Origin: CAZMMV01 sp964567475
GTDB lineage: Bacteria > Bacillota > Clostridia > Tissierellales > Tissierellaceae
Assembly: GCA_964567475.1 (NCBI GenBank)
Contig: CAZMMV010000013.1
Location: 1 to 27,757, forward strand
Length of the DNA stretch: 27,757 nt
Reading direction: 5' to 3'
Shown here: piece after piece, positions 1-8,520 of the stretch
How the letters are laid out: every line of letters starts with the position of its first letter
How positions within the stretch are numbered: the stretch's first letter is position 1
Program-made: the position numbers and the translations under genes
The notes under the pieces: model-generated
What the model saw: only the letters and a program-made list of their open reading frames with translations
Database searches by the model: none
What the model was told of the DNA's origin: nothing

Positions 1-29
1 TTTATAAGTTACATAAACTGAGGTGAAAA

Positions 30-1268
30 ATGAAAAGATCTAAAGGAATAATCTTCCTTGTATTTATTTTTCTTATATTAACTGGGTGCAATAAAAAACA
101 GTATTCTAATAATAAGGGAGAAAATAAAGTAAATAAGATAGTACAAGAAGATAAAGAAGTTAAGAAAGAAGATAAAATAGAAAAAAAGATTAAATGGATG
201 ACCTTAGAGGAAAAAGTAGGTCAACTTATAATCGCAGGATTTGAAGGAACGGAGATATCATCTAATCCAATAAAATTAATAAATGAAAAGAAAATAGGTG
301 GATTTATCTTATTTTCTAGAAATATAGAAGATGAAGAACAAACATTAAAACTATTAAATAATCTTAAGCTTGAGAATTCAAATAATAGTATTCCCTTATT
401 TTTATCAATAGATGAAGAAGGCGGAAAGGTTAGCAGATTACCAAAATCTTATAAGAAGATACCTGAAGCTATAAATTTTGGAGAGAAAGGTAATAATGAC
501 GTTTCTTACGAACTAGGTCAAGTATTAGGAAATAGAGTAAAAATTTTAGGATTTAATGTTAATTTTGCACCAGTTTTAGATATCTATTCAAATCATAAAA
601 ATACTGTAATAGGAAGCAGGGCATATGGGACTACAGTAGAAGGAGTAGTAAATAACGGATTAGAAGTAATGAAAGGAATAAGAAGTACAAATATTATTCC
701 AGTTATTAAACATTTTCCAGGGCATGGAGATACTAGTTTAGATTCACATATAGAATTACCCAAGGTAAATAAGACTTTGGATGAACTAGAATCTTTAGAA
801 TTAATTCCATTTGATAAAGCAATTGAAGATGATATTGAGATGGTAATGGTAGCTCATATATTGTATCCAGAGATTGATGCCTATTATCCTGCTTCTATGT
901 CTTCAAATATAATACAAGGTATTCTCAGGGATAAAATGGGATACGAAGGAGTAGTAGTATCAGATGATATGACTATGGGAGCTATAGTTGAGAATTATAA
1001 TTTAGAAGATGGGGTCCTACAATTTATTAAATCTGGAGGAGACCTAGCCTTGATATGTCATGGACAAGATAATCCTATTTTAGCAATAGATAAAATAATA
1101 AATTCTGTAAATGAAGGGGAAATATCTGAAGACGAAATAGATAAGAAGGTATATAGAGTAATAAAATTAAAGGAAAGATATAAGATTGAAGATAAAATAA
1201 TTGAAACAATAGATTTAGAAAAGATAAATAAAGGAACAGAAGATCTAATAGAAAAAATATCTAATTAA
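30..1268 (+). CDS. nagZ: Beta-N-acetylhexosaminidase, NagZ-like GH3 lipoprotein
   Basis: A 412-aa glycoside hydrolase family 3 enzyme expected to remove terminal GlcNAc from muropeptides or wall fragments at the outer membrane face. The N-terminus is a lipoprotein signal with lipobox LTGC (Cys20), followed by a Lys/Glu/Asn-rich linker to about residue 55. The NagZ signature KHFPGHGDTSLDSH lies at residues 227-240 and holds the family's Asp-x-His acid/base dyad (D238, H240 by alignment by eye). SDDMTMGA at 311-318 contains the predicted nucleophile D312. The length matches NagZ without the C-terminal domain seen in some Bacillus enzymes. The ATG follows GAGGTG at 20-25. The last codons and the stop lie inside a long palindrome (1254-1293). 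An upstream gene may end at about position 21, but too little is visible to call it. Confidence 0.93.
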   Translation: MKRSKGIIFLVFIFLILTGCNKKQYSNNKGENKVNKIVQEDKEVKKEDKIEKKIKWMTLEEKVGQLIIAGFEGTEISSNPIKLINEKKIGGFILFSRNIEDEEQTLKLLNNLKLENSNNSIPLFLSIDEEGGKVSRLPKSYKKIPEAINFGEKGNNDVSYELGQVLGNRVKILGFNVNFAPVLDIYSNHKNTVIGSRAYGTTVEGVVNNGLEVMKGIRSTNIIPVIKHFPGHGDTSLDSHIELPKVNKTLDELESLELIPFDKAIEDDIEMVMVAHILYPEIDAYYPASMSSNIIQGILRDKMGYEGVVVSDDMTMGAIVENYNLEDGVLQFIKSGGDLALICHGQDNPILAIDKIINSVNEGEISEDEIDKKVYRVIKLKERYKIEDKIIETIDLEKINKGTEDLIEKISN

Positions 1269-1300
1269 ATGCTAGCATTTAATTAGATATTTTAATGTTC
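1254..1300 (+). terminator. Perfect 40-nt palindrome spanning the nagZ stop; likely terminator
   Basis: Positions 1254-1293 form an uninterrupted inverted repeat (20-nt arms, centre GCTAGC) containing the last codons and stop of nagZ. It ends in TTTT and a further T-rich stretch follows. The A-tract on the left arm would let it work on both strands. The stem is mostly A-T. Confidence 0.6.
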
Positions 1301-1445
1301 TTTTACATCAAAACTTATGAGTATATTTATCCCCCATCAAATATAATATACTAAAATTCATAATATATTATATTTGAAAAAAAAGCAAAACTATTATATA
1401 CTATTCGTGTCTCTAAAGAGATTTAATTTAAAGGAGCGTGATTAT

Positions 1446-3173
1446 TTGATTAAGAGATTTATATCATATTACAAACCACATAAAAAATTATTTTTTATAG
1501 ATATGTTTTTTGCTTTCTTAATATCTATAGCAGATTTAATTTTTCCAGTATTTAGTAGGAAAATGATAAATGAAATCATTCCAGCAGGAAGAATGGATTT
1601 ACTTGTAAAATGGACAATCATGATGATTTTATTATTTATATTAAGATATGTAAGTTTTTATATTGTTGCATATTGGGGACATTTATTGGGAGTCAGAATA
1701 GAACATGATATGAGAAGTGATGTATTTACTCATTTACAAACCTTACCATTTAGCTATTATGATAATACAAAGACAGGTCATATTATGTCTAGAATAATTA
1801 ATGATTTACGGGATATTACAGAGCTTGCGCATCATGGACCAGAAGATTTATTTATTTCCCTGGTAATGCTTATAGGGTCCTTTATAATTCTGATGACAAT
1901 AGAATGGAGATTAACGCTGATATTATTTGCCTTTATACCTTTGATGCTATTATTTGTTATATCTAAGAGAAATAGAATGTCTCGTGCTTTTAAAGAAGTT
2001 AGAAAAAAGATAGCAGATGTTAATTCACAGCTAGAAAATAGTATATCGGGAGCAAGAGTAGCTAAATCATTTACTAATGAAGATTATGAAATAGAAAAGT
2101 TTAATGAAGGGAATTATCGATTTAGTGATGCTAGAAAAGAAGCATATAAAGTGATGGCAGAATTTTCAGCTGGAATAAATATAATGTCAAATATATTGAA
2201 TCTTGTAGTTATAAGTGTAGGTGGATATTTTATATTTAAGGAAATAATAGATTTAGGGGATTTATTTTCATTCACATTATATGTAAACTTTTTTATGCAG
2301 CCAATAAGGAGATTAACTCAGTTTGTTGAACAGTTTCAAGATGGTATGACAGGTTTTGAAAGATTTACTGAGATAATGGATATAAAAGCAGATATAGTAG
2401 ATAGAGAAAATGCTATAGAATTAAAGGATGTATCTGGCGAAATAATATTTAACAATGTTTCATTTAGTTATAATAATGGAGAAGACACGGTTTTAAGTAA
2501 TATAAACATGAAAATAGAAGCAGGTAAAACAGTAGCTTTAGTAGGACCTTCAGGAGCAGGTAAAACTACTTTATGTCACTTAATACCTAGATTTTATGAA
2601 ACAAAAGAGGGAGAAATACTTTTAGATGGTAAGAATATTAAGGATATAAAGATAAAAAGTTTAAGAAAAAACATAGGATTAGTTCAACAAGATGTATTTT
2701 TATTTACAGGAACTATTAGAGAAAATATATTATATGGTAATCCAGAAGCAAGTGATGACGAAATCATAGAAGCAGCTAAAAAAGCTAGTATACATGATTT
2801 TATAATGACACTCCCTGAAGATTATGATACTGATATAGGAGAAAAAGGAGTTAGATTATCTGGAGGTCAAAAACAAAGAATATCAATTTCCAGATTATTC
2901 TTAAAGAATCCGCCAATTTTAATATTAGATGAAGCTACTTCGGCTTTAGATAATAAAACTGAAACTTTAATTCAAGAGTCTTTGGAAGAATTGGCAAAAG
3001 GTAGAACTTCCTTAATAATAGCCCATAGGTTATCTACTATAAAGAATGCAGATGAGATTATTGTATTAACAGAAGATGGAGTAGCAGAAAGAGGAGCTCA
3101 CAAAGAATTACTAGAAAAAGATAAAATATATGCTAATTTATATAATTCACAATTTAAAGGTTTATTAAAATAA
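1446..3173 (+). CDS. ABC exporter, fused transmembrane and ATPase domains
   Basis: A 575-aa half-transporter of the type I exporter (MsbA/BmrA-like) class, which acts as a homo- or heterodimer in the membrane; its substrate cannot be told from sequence. Residues 1 to about 300 hold roughly six membrane helices. The nucleotide-binding domain has Walker A GPSGAGKT (367-374), the Q-loop VQQDVF, signature LSGGQ (471-475), Walker B ILILDEATSALD (D495, catalytic E496) and switch H527. All motifs are intact. I chose TTG at 1446 because AAGGAG (1431-1436) lies 9 nt upstream and the protein then begins MIKRFISYYKPHKK, usual for this family. The open frame extends back to 1374, but that start has no ribosome binding site. 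It stands alone, with a hairpin just after it. Confidence 0.92.
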   Translation: MIKRFISYYKPHKKLFFIDMFFAFLISIADLIFPVFSRKMINEIIPAGRMDLLVKWTIMMILLFILRYVSFYIVAYWGHLLGVRIEHDMRSDVFTHLQTLPFSYYDNTKTGHIMSRIINDLRDITELAHHGPEDLFISLVMLIGSFIILMTIEWRLTLILFAFIPLMLLFVISKRNRMSRAFKEVRKKIADVNSQLENSISGARVAKSFTNEDYEIEKFNEGNYRFSDARKEAYKVMAEFSAGINIMSNILNLVVISVGGYFIFKEIIDLGDLFSFTLYVNFFMQPIRRLTQFVEQFQDGMTGFERFTEIMDIKADIVDRENAIELKDVSGEIIFNNVSFSYNNGEDTVLSNINMKIEAGKTVALVGPSGAGKTTLCHLIPRFYETKEGEILLDGKNIKDIKIKSLRKNIGLVQQDVFLFTGTIRENILYGNPEASDDEIIEAAKKASIHDFIMTLPEDYDTDIGEKGVRLSGGQKQRISISRLFLKNPPILILDEATSALDNKTETLIQESLEELAKGRTSLIIAHRLSTIKNADEIIVLTEDGVAERGAHKELLEKDKIYANLYNSQFKGLLK

Positions 3174-3180
3174 AAGTATC

Positions 3181-3233
3181 AAAAACACCTGATTCTTCAT
3201 ATTATATAGTGAATATTAAGGGGAGGTGTTTTT
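3181..3233 (+). promoter_or_regulatory. Inverted repeat that can pair with the downstream ribosome binding site
   Basis: AAAAACACCT (3181-3190) is the exact reverse complement of AGGTGTTTTT (3224-3233), leaving a loop of about 33 nt. The right arm contains part of the GGGGAGGTG ribosome binding site of the next gene and ends immediately before its GTG start. The T-run at the right arm could make it a weak terminator for the ABC gene; otherwise it could hide the next gene's ribosome binding site. Confidence 0.5.
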
Positions 3234-3530
3234 GTGAATATAGACTATCCTGAATTGTATTATAGTATATATCCAAAAGTCATATTAGCCATTGATGAAC
3301 ATTTAGATAAAAAGATTCTTACGGAAGAAATAACTGATAAAGATATCAAGGATATGATAGAGAACATATATATAAAGTTAGTTAAAGAATATCCAGAAAT
3401 ACATGAAGATTCTTATGAAAAAAGACGAATGAGATTTAGAGGAAGGAAAAATAAATTTTATGGAAGAAGTAAGATAATAACTGATTTAATAAGCATAATT
3501 TTGATTTCTGAACTTTTAAGAAGAAGATAA
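3234..3530 (+). CDS. Small conserved-looking protein of unknown function
   Basis: A 98-aa protein starting with GTG 5-6 nt after a strong GGGGAGGTG site. I cannot assign a function. The N-terminal half is acidic and helical (YPELYYSIYPKVILAIDEHL...). The middle is very basic (RRMRFRGRKNKFYGR, about residues 63-77). The C-terminus is a short hydrophobic helix, DLISIILISELL, ending in RRR. This layout suggests a peripheral membrane or nucleic-acid contact, but that is inference. It is monocistronic, followed by its own terminator, and its ribosome binding site may be masked by a hairpin. Confidence 0.75.
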   Translation: MNIDYPELYYSIYPKVILAIDEHLDKKILTEEITDKDIKDMIENIYIKLVKEYPEIHEDSYEKRRMRFRGRKNKFYGRSKIITDLISIILISELLRRR

Positions 3531-3567
3531 TATTTATATCAAAATTAAATATAACTATAACTATAAT

Positions 3568-3597
3568 AAATAGGCTGAAAGCAGCCTATTTTAGTTT
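3568..3597 (+). terminator. Rho-independent terminator after the 98-aa gene
   Basis: AAATAGGCTG and CAGCCTATTT form a 10-bp stem around an AAAG loop, followed by TAGTTT. It separates the small gene from the deacetylase operon. Confidence 0.8.
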
Positions 3598-3710
3598 GAA
3601 ATAAATAATTAGGGAAATATATATTAAATGTAAACCTATTGTAACGAATAAGATAGAAAAATAGATTATCCTATTATATATAGTATATAATAAAGACATA
3701 GGAGTGGAAT

Positions 3711-4559
3711 ATGACTAATAATAAAAAAGATTATAATTTTAAAAATATTGCAGGTATAATTGTATTGATTATTGTATTATTATCTATAGGAATAGCTTCT
3801 ATAAAGGGCTATACTCAGGCAAATCATAAAAATGAGATTTCTATAAGAAAAACTTTAGATTTCATAGATAAAGAGAATCCAATAAATATTTCCTTGAATG
3901 AACAAATAAGCTTATATAATGAAGAAAAAAAGAAAGAAGAAGAAAGAATATTGCTAGAAAAAGAAAATTCAACTAAGATAGCTTATTTAACCTTTGATGA
4001 CGGTCCATCACAAATGGTAACAAAGGAGATAATAGAGGTATTGGACAATTATGGAATAAAAGCAACATTTTTTGTTTTAGGTAAAATGGCTGAAATAAAT
4101 CCAGAAACATTAAAATTAGTATATAGTAGTGGACATTCTATAGGAAATCATGGCTATAGCCATAATTATAAATATATATATATAAATATCGATAATTTTT
4201 TATTGGATATAGAAAAGTCAAATAAGACTTTGAAAGGCATTTTAGGAGAAGACTTTCAAACAGGTCTTTTAAGGCTTCCAGGAGGTTCTTTTGGAAAAAG
4301 TAAAAATAAATATGTAAATATTGCAGAAGAAAAAGGGTATAGAACTTATGATTGGAATGCTTTGAATGGTGATGCTGAAGTTCCTAAAAAAAACAAGAAT
4401 CAATTAGTGCAAAGATTAAAAGATACTGCTAGAGGTAGAAAGAAAATTGTTATATTAATGCATGATACAGATGCTAAAAAAAATACAGCAAAAGCTTTAC
4501 CTGAAATAATAGATTATCTTATAGGTGAAGGCTATAGTTTTAAAGCTTTAGAACAATAA
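3711..4559 (+). CDS. Membrane-anchored polysaccharide (peptidoglycan) deacetylase
   Basis: A 282-aa NodB-homology carbohydrate esterase 4 protein. It has one N-terminal membrane anchor (about residues 13-33), a charged coiled-coil-like linker rich in Glu/Lys to about residue 88, and then the catalytic domain outside the cell. Visible CE4 motifs are TFDDGP (catalytic Asp pair), HGYSH (metal His-x3-His), RLPGGS, DWNALNGD and ILMHD, so the enzyme looks complete. Related enzymes remove acetyl groups from GlcNAc or MurNAc and confer lysozyme resistance; the exact substrate is not visible. ATG follows AGGAGTGG. It is the first gene of an apparent operon with the two-component system that begins 19 nt downstream. 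Confidence 0.9.
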   Translation: MTNNKKDYNFKNIAGIIVLIIVLLSIGIASIKGYTQANHKNEISIRKTLDFIDKENPINISLNEQISLYNEEKKKEEERILLEKENSTKIAYLTFDDGPSQMVTKEIIEVLDNYGIKATFFVLGKMAEINPETLKLVYSSGHSIGNHGYSHNYKYIYINIDNFLLDIEKSNKTLKGILGEDFQTGLLRLPGGSFGKSKNKYVNIAEEKGYRTYDWNALNGDAEVPKKNKNQLVQRLKDTARGRKKIVILMHDTDAKKNTAKALPEIIDYLIGEGYSFKALEQ

Positions 4560-4578
4560 AAATATAGGAGGTGATTTT

Positions 4579-5274
4579 TTGACAAATAACATTCTGTTAG
4601 TAGAGGATGAAGAATCAATAAGAAAATTTGTAAAAATAAACTTAGAGAGAAATGGATTCAATGTATTTGAGGCAGGCACTGGAGAAGATGGAATAGATAT
4701 AGCAAGAAAAGAAAAGATAGATATAGTGGTATTAGATTTAATGTTGCCAGGTATAGATGGATTTGAAGTATGTGAGGTTTTAAGAAAAGAAATGCCAAGT
4801 GTTGGAATTATAATGTTAAGTGCGAAAAGTCAAGATGTTGATAAAATAATGGGTTTAGAATATGGTACAGATGATTATATGACTAAACCTTTTAATCCTA
4901 TTGAGTTAGTTTTACGAATTAAATCTTTATCTAGGCGTATGGAAGGATTGGCAGAGGAAGAAAAAGATGAAATGATAATATTTCATCCCTTTAAAATAGA
5001 TTCTTATGCACGTAAATTTTATAAAGGAAATGAAGAAATAGAACTTACACCTACTGAATATTCTATAGCAAGGCTTTTTATTGAAAATCCAGGTAAGGCA
5101 TTTAAAAGGGATGAAATATTAAACCTTGTATGGGGCTATGATTTTATGGGAGATTCAAAAATAGTAGATGTTAATATTAGGAGATTAAGAGCAAAAATAG
5201 AAGAAGATTCAAGTGAACCTTATTATATAGAAACTGTTTGGGGAGTAGGTTATAGGTGGAGAGACAAGGAGTAA
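4579..5274 (+). CDS. OmpR/PhoB-family response regulator
   Basis: A 231-aa DNA-binding response regulator. The receiver domain (1 to about 120) has the acidic pocket VEDEE (residues 8-12), phospho-acceptor D53 in LDLMLPG, and the conserved Lys in MTKPFNP. The C-terminal winged helix (about 130-230) includes LTPTEYSIARLF, the recognition helix region DVNIRRLRAKIE and ETVWGVGYRW, typical of this family. The start is TTG, 7-8 nt after AGGAGGTG. Its 3' end overlaps the sensor kinase by 19 nt, so the two are translationally coupled. The neighbouring deacetylase and lipoprotein suggest it senses an envelope condition, which is inference. Confidence 0.95.
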   Translation: MTNNILLVEDEESIRKFVKINLERNGFNVFEAGTGEDGIDIARKEKIDIVVLDLMLPGIDGFEVCEVLRKEMPSVGIIMLSAKSQDVDKIMGLEYGTDDYMTKPFNPIELVLRIKSLSRRMEGLAEEEKDEMIIFHPFKIDSYARKFYKGNEEIELTPTEYSIARLFIENPGKAFKRDEILNLVWGYDFMGDSKIVDVNIRRLRAKIEEDSSEPYYIETVWGVGYRWRDKE

Positions 5275-6686
5275 AAGAAGATAAGTTTAAAAAAAGTATA
5301 AAGGATAGATTAGTAAGAAGTTTTATGTTGATTATTATAATTACAGTACTTATCTTAGAAATTGTACTTCTAAATATAATAAAAACTTATTATTATAAAA
5401 ACATTGAAAGTATATTGGATAATGAGATTGATTTTTCTATAGACTATTATTTAAGGTATTATTCATCAGGTAATTTAAATGATATTGTAATAGATGATGT
5501 AGATGTTTTTTGGAAGCATACAGATGCTCAAGTCCAAATATTAAATGAAAAAGGTCAGCTTTTAATTGATTCCCTAGGAGTATTGAATGATGAAGATGTT
5601 TTATATCCAGATATTAAAGAAGCAATAAATGGAAAACGAAAAACATGGATAGGAAATGTTGATTATTATGATTATCCAGTAATGAGTATGTCTGTACCAA
5701 TAGAGGATAAGGATAAGATAGTTGGAGTCATAAGATTTATTACTTCTCTTAAGGAAGTAGATGAAATTATATGGACAGCTTCTCTAATTATAGTCCTAAT
5801 AGGAATAACGGTTATATTTATTTCAGGAGTAGTAAGTATTTTCCTAGCTAATTCAATAGTTAGACCACTAAAAGAAGTGACTAACGTTGCACAAAGGATG
5901 GCTGATGGGCAATTAACTATAAGAAGTGAAGTAGATTTAGAGGATGAAATAGGGAAACTTTCAGATACATTAAATTATATGGCAGAAGAACTTATAAAAA
6001 AAGAAGAGTTAAAAAATGATTTTATATCTTCTATATCTCATGAACTTAGGACTCCTTTAACATCTATTAAAGGATGGGCCATTACATTGAAATCAGAAGA
6101 TTTTAATGGTAATGATATTATTGAAGATGGATTAAATATAATTGAAAAAGAAAGTGATAGACTTACCAATATGGTAGAAGAGTTATTAGACTTTTCTAGA
6201 TTTGCGTCTGGAAGGATAACATTGAAAAAGAATGAATTTTCAATATTTAATACACTTGAATTAATAATAAAACAATTAACTCCAAGGGCTAAGTTTAATA
6301 ATATTAGTCTTGAATCCTACATAGATAAGTCTCTATGCAATATGATAGGAGATGAAAACAGAATAAAACAAGTACTTATAAACATATTGGATAATGCTTT
6401 AAAGTTTACTCCCGATGGAGGAAATATAAATATTAATGGTCAAAAGATAGATCAGAAGTTAGTATTAGAAATAAAAGATAATGGACCAGGTATATCTGAA
6501 GAAGATTTACCTAAGGTAAAAGAAAGATTTTATAAGGGTAAAAATAGTAAATCAAATAGTGGGCTTGGATTATCTATTAGTGATGAGATTATAAAACTAC
6601 ATGGAGGTACTATGGATATTTTATCTAAGTTAAATTTAGGGACAATGGTAAGAATCACTTTACCATTAGGGGGAGATGAAAAATGA
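5256..6686 (+). CDS. Membrane sensor histidine kinase
   Basis: A 476-aa sensor kinase, partner of the preceding regulator. Two membrane helices (about 22-42 and 171-197) flank an extracellular domain of about 130 residues. HAMP follows at about 198-250, then the HisKA H-box FISSISHELRTPLTS with phospho-acceptor H262, then an ATPase domain with N-box NILDNALKF, G1 DNGPGIS and G2 GLGLSI. All catalytic motifs are intact. The start is GTG at 5256, inside the regulator gene, with GGGGAG about 10 nt upstream. AAGGAG at 5266-5271 has no usable start codon at the right distance after it. It overlaps the lipoprotein gene by 4 nt (ATGA). Confidence 0.94.
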   Translation: MERQGVKEDKFKKSIKDRLVRSFMLIIIITVLILEIVLLNIIKTYYYKNIESILDNEIDFSIDYYLRYYSSGNLNDIVIDDVDVFWKHTDAQVQILNEKGQLLIDSLGVLNDEDVLYPDIKEAINGKRKTWIGNVDYYDYPVMSMSVPIEDKDKIVGVIRFITSLKEVDEIIWTASLIIVLIGITVIFISGVVSIFLANSIVRPLKEVTNVAQRMADGQLTIRSEVDLEDEIGKLSDTLNYMAEELIKKEELKNDFISSISHELRTPLTSIKGWAITLKSEDFNGNDIIEDGLNIIEKESDRLTNMVEELLDFSRFASGRITLKKNEFSIFNTLELIIKQLTPRAKFNNISLESYIDKSLCNMIGDENRIKQVLINILDNALKFTPDGGNININGQKIDQKLVLEIKDNGPGISEEDLPKVKERFYKGKNSKSNSGLGLSISDEIIKLHGGTMDILSKLNLGTMVRITLPLGGDEK

Positions 6687-8182
6687 AAAAGAGTATTTTA
6701 TTTATAAGCATTATTGTAATGCTTATTTTGTCTTCTTGTAATACGAAAAAGTTTGAGCCAAATGATATGATTATGTCACCAGAAAATAACATATCGCCTA
6801 TTAAGGGAAAATGGTCTGTAGAAAAGGTTATTGAAGGGCCTCATAGTAGAAATATAGAAAAAAGCAAATTTAATAGTGAAATAGAAGCATTATTTCATAA
6901 AGAAGGTGTTGTAGTTGGAGGAGATTTTGTATTAGAACCTTCTTATAAAATAAGAAATGTAGATTTAGAAGAATATTTATTTTATAATTATAAGATAAAT
7001 TTAGATTATTTAGATATAAAGCAAGAAAAAGCAGAAGTAATAACTATATTAAGTGAAGGACAATATTTTTATGAGTTTATTAGATACAATGAAGATGAGA
7101 TGTTTTTTTATGAAGAAGATGAGTTTGTTTTTTTGAAAAGAAAAATCAAAGAAGTAAGTAGTGAAGAGGTTAATAGATATATTAGTATAGAAAAAAACAT
7201 AATGAGAATTGCAAATAAAAAGCAAATTGACACATTGAATTCAGGACTTTTATTAGGCATTAAAACACACGATATTGAAGAAAAAAGTGGAATAGATAAA
7301 TGGGATTATAAAACTCTTTGGATTAAAAGTACTAATAGGACTATTGGGGATATATATGAGATGGACAATTTAATAGTGCCAAGAAAAAAAGGATTTTATT
7401 TAATAGATATAGATAGGAAAGATAATGGAAATTTTATAAATGACAATATAAAAGCTACTCAAATAGCGAAAAACAAAGAGGATATTTTAAGTGAAAGCAC
7501 TTTATCAATTGAAGGAGAAAATCCAGATAAAAATTTAATTAAATATCCATCCTATATAAAACATATTATTTATGTAGGAAATGATTATGTTTCTACAGAA
7601 AAAATTAATTTAGAAACTAATAAAAAAGATTTAAGGGTATATCCAATAGATTATTTAGAAGATGAGAAAGCAACTAAAATATCTAATTTAATAGATGAAA
7701 AAGGGTTAGATTTGTTTTTCCAATCTGCCAAAGATGCTGTTAAAATGGATGCAAAACATATATTAGAAGAAGAGAGCTTTGGATTTGAACGAAGAAATGG
7801 CTATTGGGTTATGAAGGGAAGAATAAATTATAAAAATGAGAATGAAGAGTTTTTTAAAGATTTTCAAATAAAAACCACTCCACCAAAAGAACTAATTCAG
7901 TATGATGAGTTAGTAATACCATGGAATATAATAAAATCTAAAATACCTGAAGCTATAGATGCATTTACTTCACCAAATGAAGATATTGTAATTATAATCA
8001 CTAGAAATGAAATTTTAATTTATCCAATTGTTGAAAATGATATATTGTTAAATGAATTGGGCAGAATAAAATTAAATAATCAAGATAGTATTATAATGGC
8101 TGAATGGGGATTAGGACAATATACTAGTTTGTGGGAAGAAGAGTTCTTAAAAAATGGAGCAGAGAAGATAGACAAAAAATAG
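6683..8182 (+). CDS. Large lipoprotein of unknown function, coupled to the sensor kinase
   Basis: A 499-aa lipoprotein with signal peptide and lipobox LSSC (Cys19). I recognise no domain. The body is rich in Lys, Glu, Ile and Asn, with no further membrane helix, and appears to be an extracellular beta-rich protein. Segments such as SPIKGKWSVEKVI and GYWVMKGRINYKNENEEFF look like beta strands. Its ATGA overlap with the kinase means coupled translation, so it may be an accessory sensor or modulator of the kinase, or its main target; both are inference. The upstream genes suggest a role at the cell wall. Confidence 0.85.
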   Translation: MKKSILFISIIVMLILSSCNTKKFEPNDMIMSPENNISPIKGKWSVEKVIEGPHSRNIEKSKFNSEIEALFHKEGVVVGGDFVLEPSYKIRNVDLEEYLFYNYKINLDYLDIKQEKAEVITILSEGQYFYEFIRYNEDEMFFYEEDEFVFLKRKIKEVSSEEVNRYISIEKNIMRIANKKQIDTLNSGLLLGIKTHDIEEKSGIDKWDYKTLWIKSTNRTIGDIYEMDNLIVPRKKGFYLIDIDRKDNGNFINDNIKATQIAKNKEDILSESTLSIEGENPDKNLIKYPSYIKHIIYVGNDYVSTEKINLETNKKDLRVYPIDYLEDEKATKISNLIDEKGLDLFFQSAKDAVKMDAKHILEEESFGFERRNGYWVMKGRINYKNENEEFFKDFQIKTTPPKELIQYDELVIPWNIIKSKIPEAIDAFTSPNEDIVIIITRNEILIYPIVENDILLNELGRIKLNNQDSIIMAEWGLGQYTSLWEEEFLKNGAEKIDKK

Positions 8183-8193
8183 GAGATGATAAC

Positions 8194-8520
8194 TTGGAGA
8201 ATTTAGGAGCTCATCTAGAATTTGGAAAGGTATTGATAATAGTTTCTATAATATCTATTTTGATAACTTGTTTAATGTATTTTATATTTAGAAAGGATCC
8301 TAAATATAATTTAATAAAGTACATACCTGGATCTGTTTTAACTTTAATAGGAGTATATAACTTATTGAGAGTGGGTATGAATTTACCAGATACAAGTGAA
8401 TTTGATAGGGTTTTATTAACTATGATATTTATTATAGGAGGAGTTATAGGACTTTTTACTGGACTTATTATTGGAGTAATTAGCAAAGATAAAGAAGATA
8501 AAGAAGATAAAGAAACTTAA
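8194..8520 (+). CDS. Small three-helix membrane protein of unknown function
   Basis: A 108-aa protein with three predicted membrane segments (about residues 13-34, 48-70 and 75-98) and a charged tail of repeated Lys-Asp/Glu (KDKEDKEDKE). I chose TTG at 8194 because AGGAG (8181-8185) is 8 nt upstream. The frame is open back to 8131, but that would overlap the lipoprotein by 52 nt with no ribosome binding site. It lies 11 nt after the lipoprotein and is probably the last gene of the deacetylase/two-component operon. Its stop overlaps the stop of the convergent glpP gene (shared TTAA at 8517-8520), and no terminator hairpin separates them. Confidence 0.8.
   Translation: MENLGAHLEFGKVLIIVSIISILITCLMYFIFRKDPKYNLIKYIPGSVLTLIGVYNLLRVGMNLPDTSEFDRVLLTMIFIIGGVIGLFTGLIIGVISKDKEDKEDKET

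Noticed and set aside
1..21. Possible 3' end of an upstream gene (frame ending TGA at 19-21)
   Set aside because: Only six codons are visible and a second frame is also open, so there is no basis for a call.
1374..1445. Longer N-terminus of the ABC exporter from TTG 1374
   Set aside because: No ribosome binding site there; AAGGAG at 1431 points to TTG 1446, and the added residues do not match exporter N-termini.
8194..8520. Terminator between the membrane-protein gene and glpP
   Set aside because: I looked for a hairpin at the convergent ends and saw none; the genes share TTAA and transcripts probably overlap.
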